Assembly: GCA_036244855.1 (NCBI GenBank)
Contig: BQKZ01001049.1
Span: 47,014 to 111,013, forward strand
Reading direction: 5' to 3'
DNA from: Temnopleurus reevesii
Lineage: Eukaryota > Echinodermata > Echinoidea > Temnopleuroida > Temnopleuridae
Length of the DNA stretch: 64,000 nt
The notes beneath the pieces were generated by a model. That model did not search any database. It was not told the DNA's origin and saw only the letters and a list, made by a program, of their open reading frames with translations. The translations under genes and the position numbers were made by a program. The stretch's first letter is position 1, and every line of letters starts with the position of its first letter. Positions 55,001 to 56,259 of the stretch are shown here, piece after piece.

Positions 55001-56223
55001 TAAATCACAGGAATTGCAAGAATTATTCTTGTGGGTGATTGCATTTGTGCCTTTTAAAACTAGAAATCTCAAGTTTTCTTATGTTAAAAATGAAATACTT
55101 GCATTTTCAAGTTTTCTTATGTTAAAAATGAAATACTTGCATTTTTAGTTCAGGCTATCATTCTACATGTAACCTTGGGGTAAAAAATCTATTGCAAAGT
55201 ATTCTATTTGGGGTGGTCCCATATATGACAAAATTTGTTTTGCTGGCATGATAAATTCTAATTAATCATGGATTCTATTCACTGGAATGATATCTGTAAT
55301 TACGGAAATTTGCATCCACTAACATACATTTGCATATACACATGTTATCAATCACCTTTTTTCTTATTCAGATGCAATCCACCAACCTGCAACTGTATTG
55401 TTTAAATTGACATTATTCAGAGGACTTTAGATTTTAGAAAGAAATATGGCCCTCCCGTATCAGAAGAAGTATATTATTCAACAATCTCTTATTTATCAAC
55501 AAATACCATTAATTCTTCCTTTTATCATGATTATGTGTAGGCAAAGGCACTCCTTTATCATGATAACAATGTTTTGACCATTGACCTATATTGAAATTCA
55601 GTGTCATCCTATGACATAATACAGTAGATTAAAAAAAAATTCTCTCAAATTTTGATCAAAGTCTGAACAGATATATTGTGAATAATATGTGGACTTTGAA
55701 CATATAAATGACAACAGAACACTCCTTAGCAAATGTACAAAGGGAAGGTATACAAAATACAAATGCAGTAAGTGTATGTACATTTTACCACAAATTTGAT
55801 GGATTTTGCATATATGTGTATGTGTAAATGTATGTGGGATGATGCACACTTGTAAATATATGTACATGTAGGATATTGGCCTAAATACAAAGAGCTTGCA
55901 TTGGTGAAAGTGTCATTAAAAAGGCAAAAACAAAATTGCAAACTTTGTAACAATGAAAACCAGCCTACATGTACATGTACGTATCATTATCAATTTCATA
56001 AGGTGAGAGTTATAGAGAATTTATACATTTTTCCTAAATGATAAAACAGGGCGATATTTTGCTGCAGCCACAATGTTGACTTTGCTTCGGCATTTTGTTT
56101 CTTTTGTAAACAAAATGCGATTAGTCCTCTGACTTTATTGTGTATTTATATTTGATTTTAATAAGAAACCTGAAATTCAATGCAATTGAATACATCATAG
56201 CCTGGGCTTTTCCTGTGATACTC

Positions 56224-56259
<36 letters not shown>
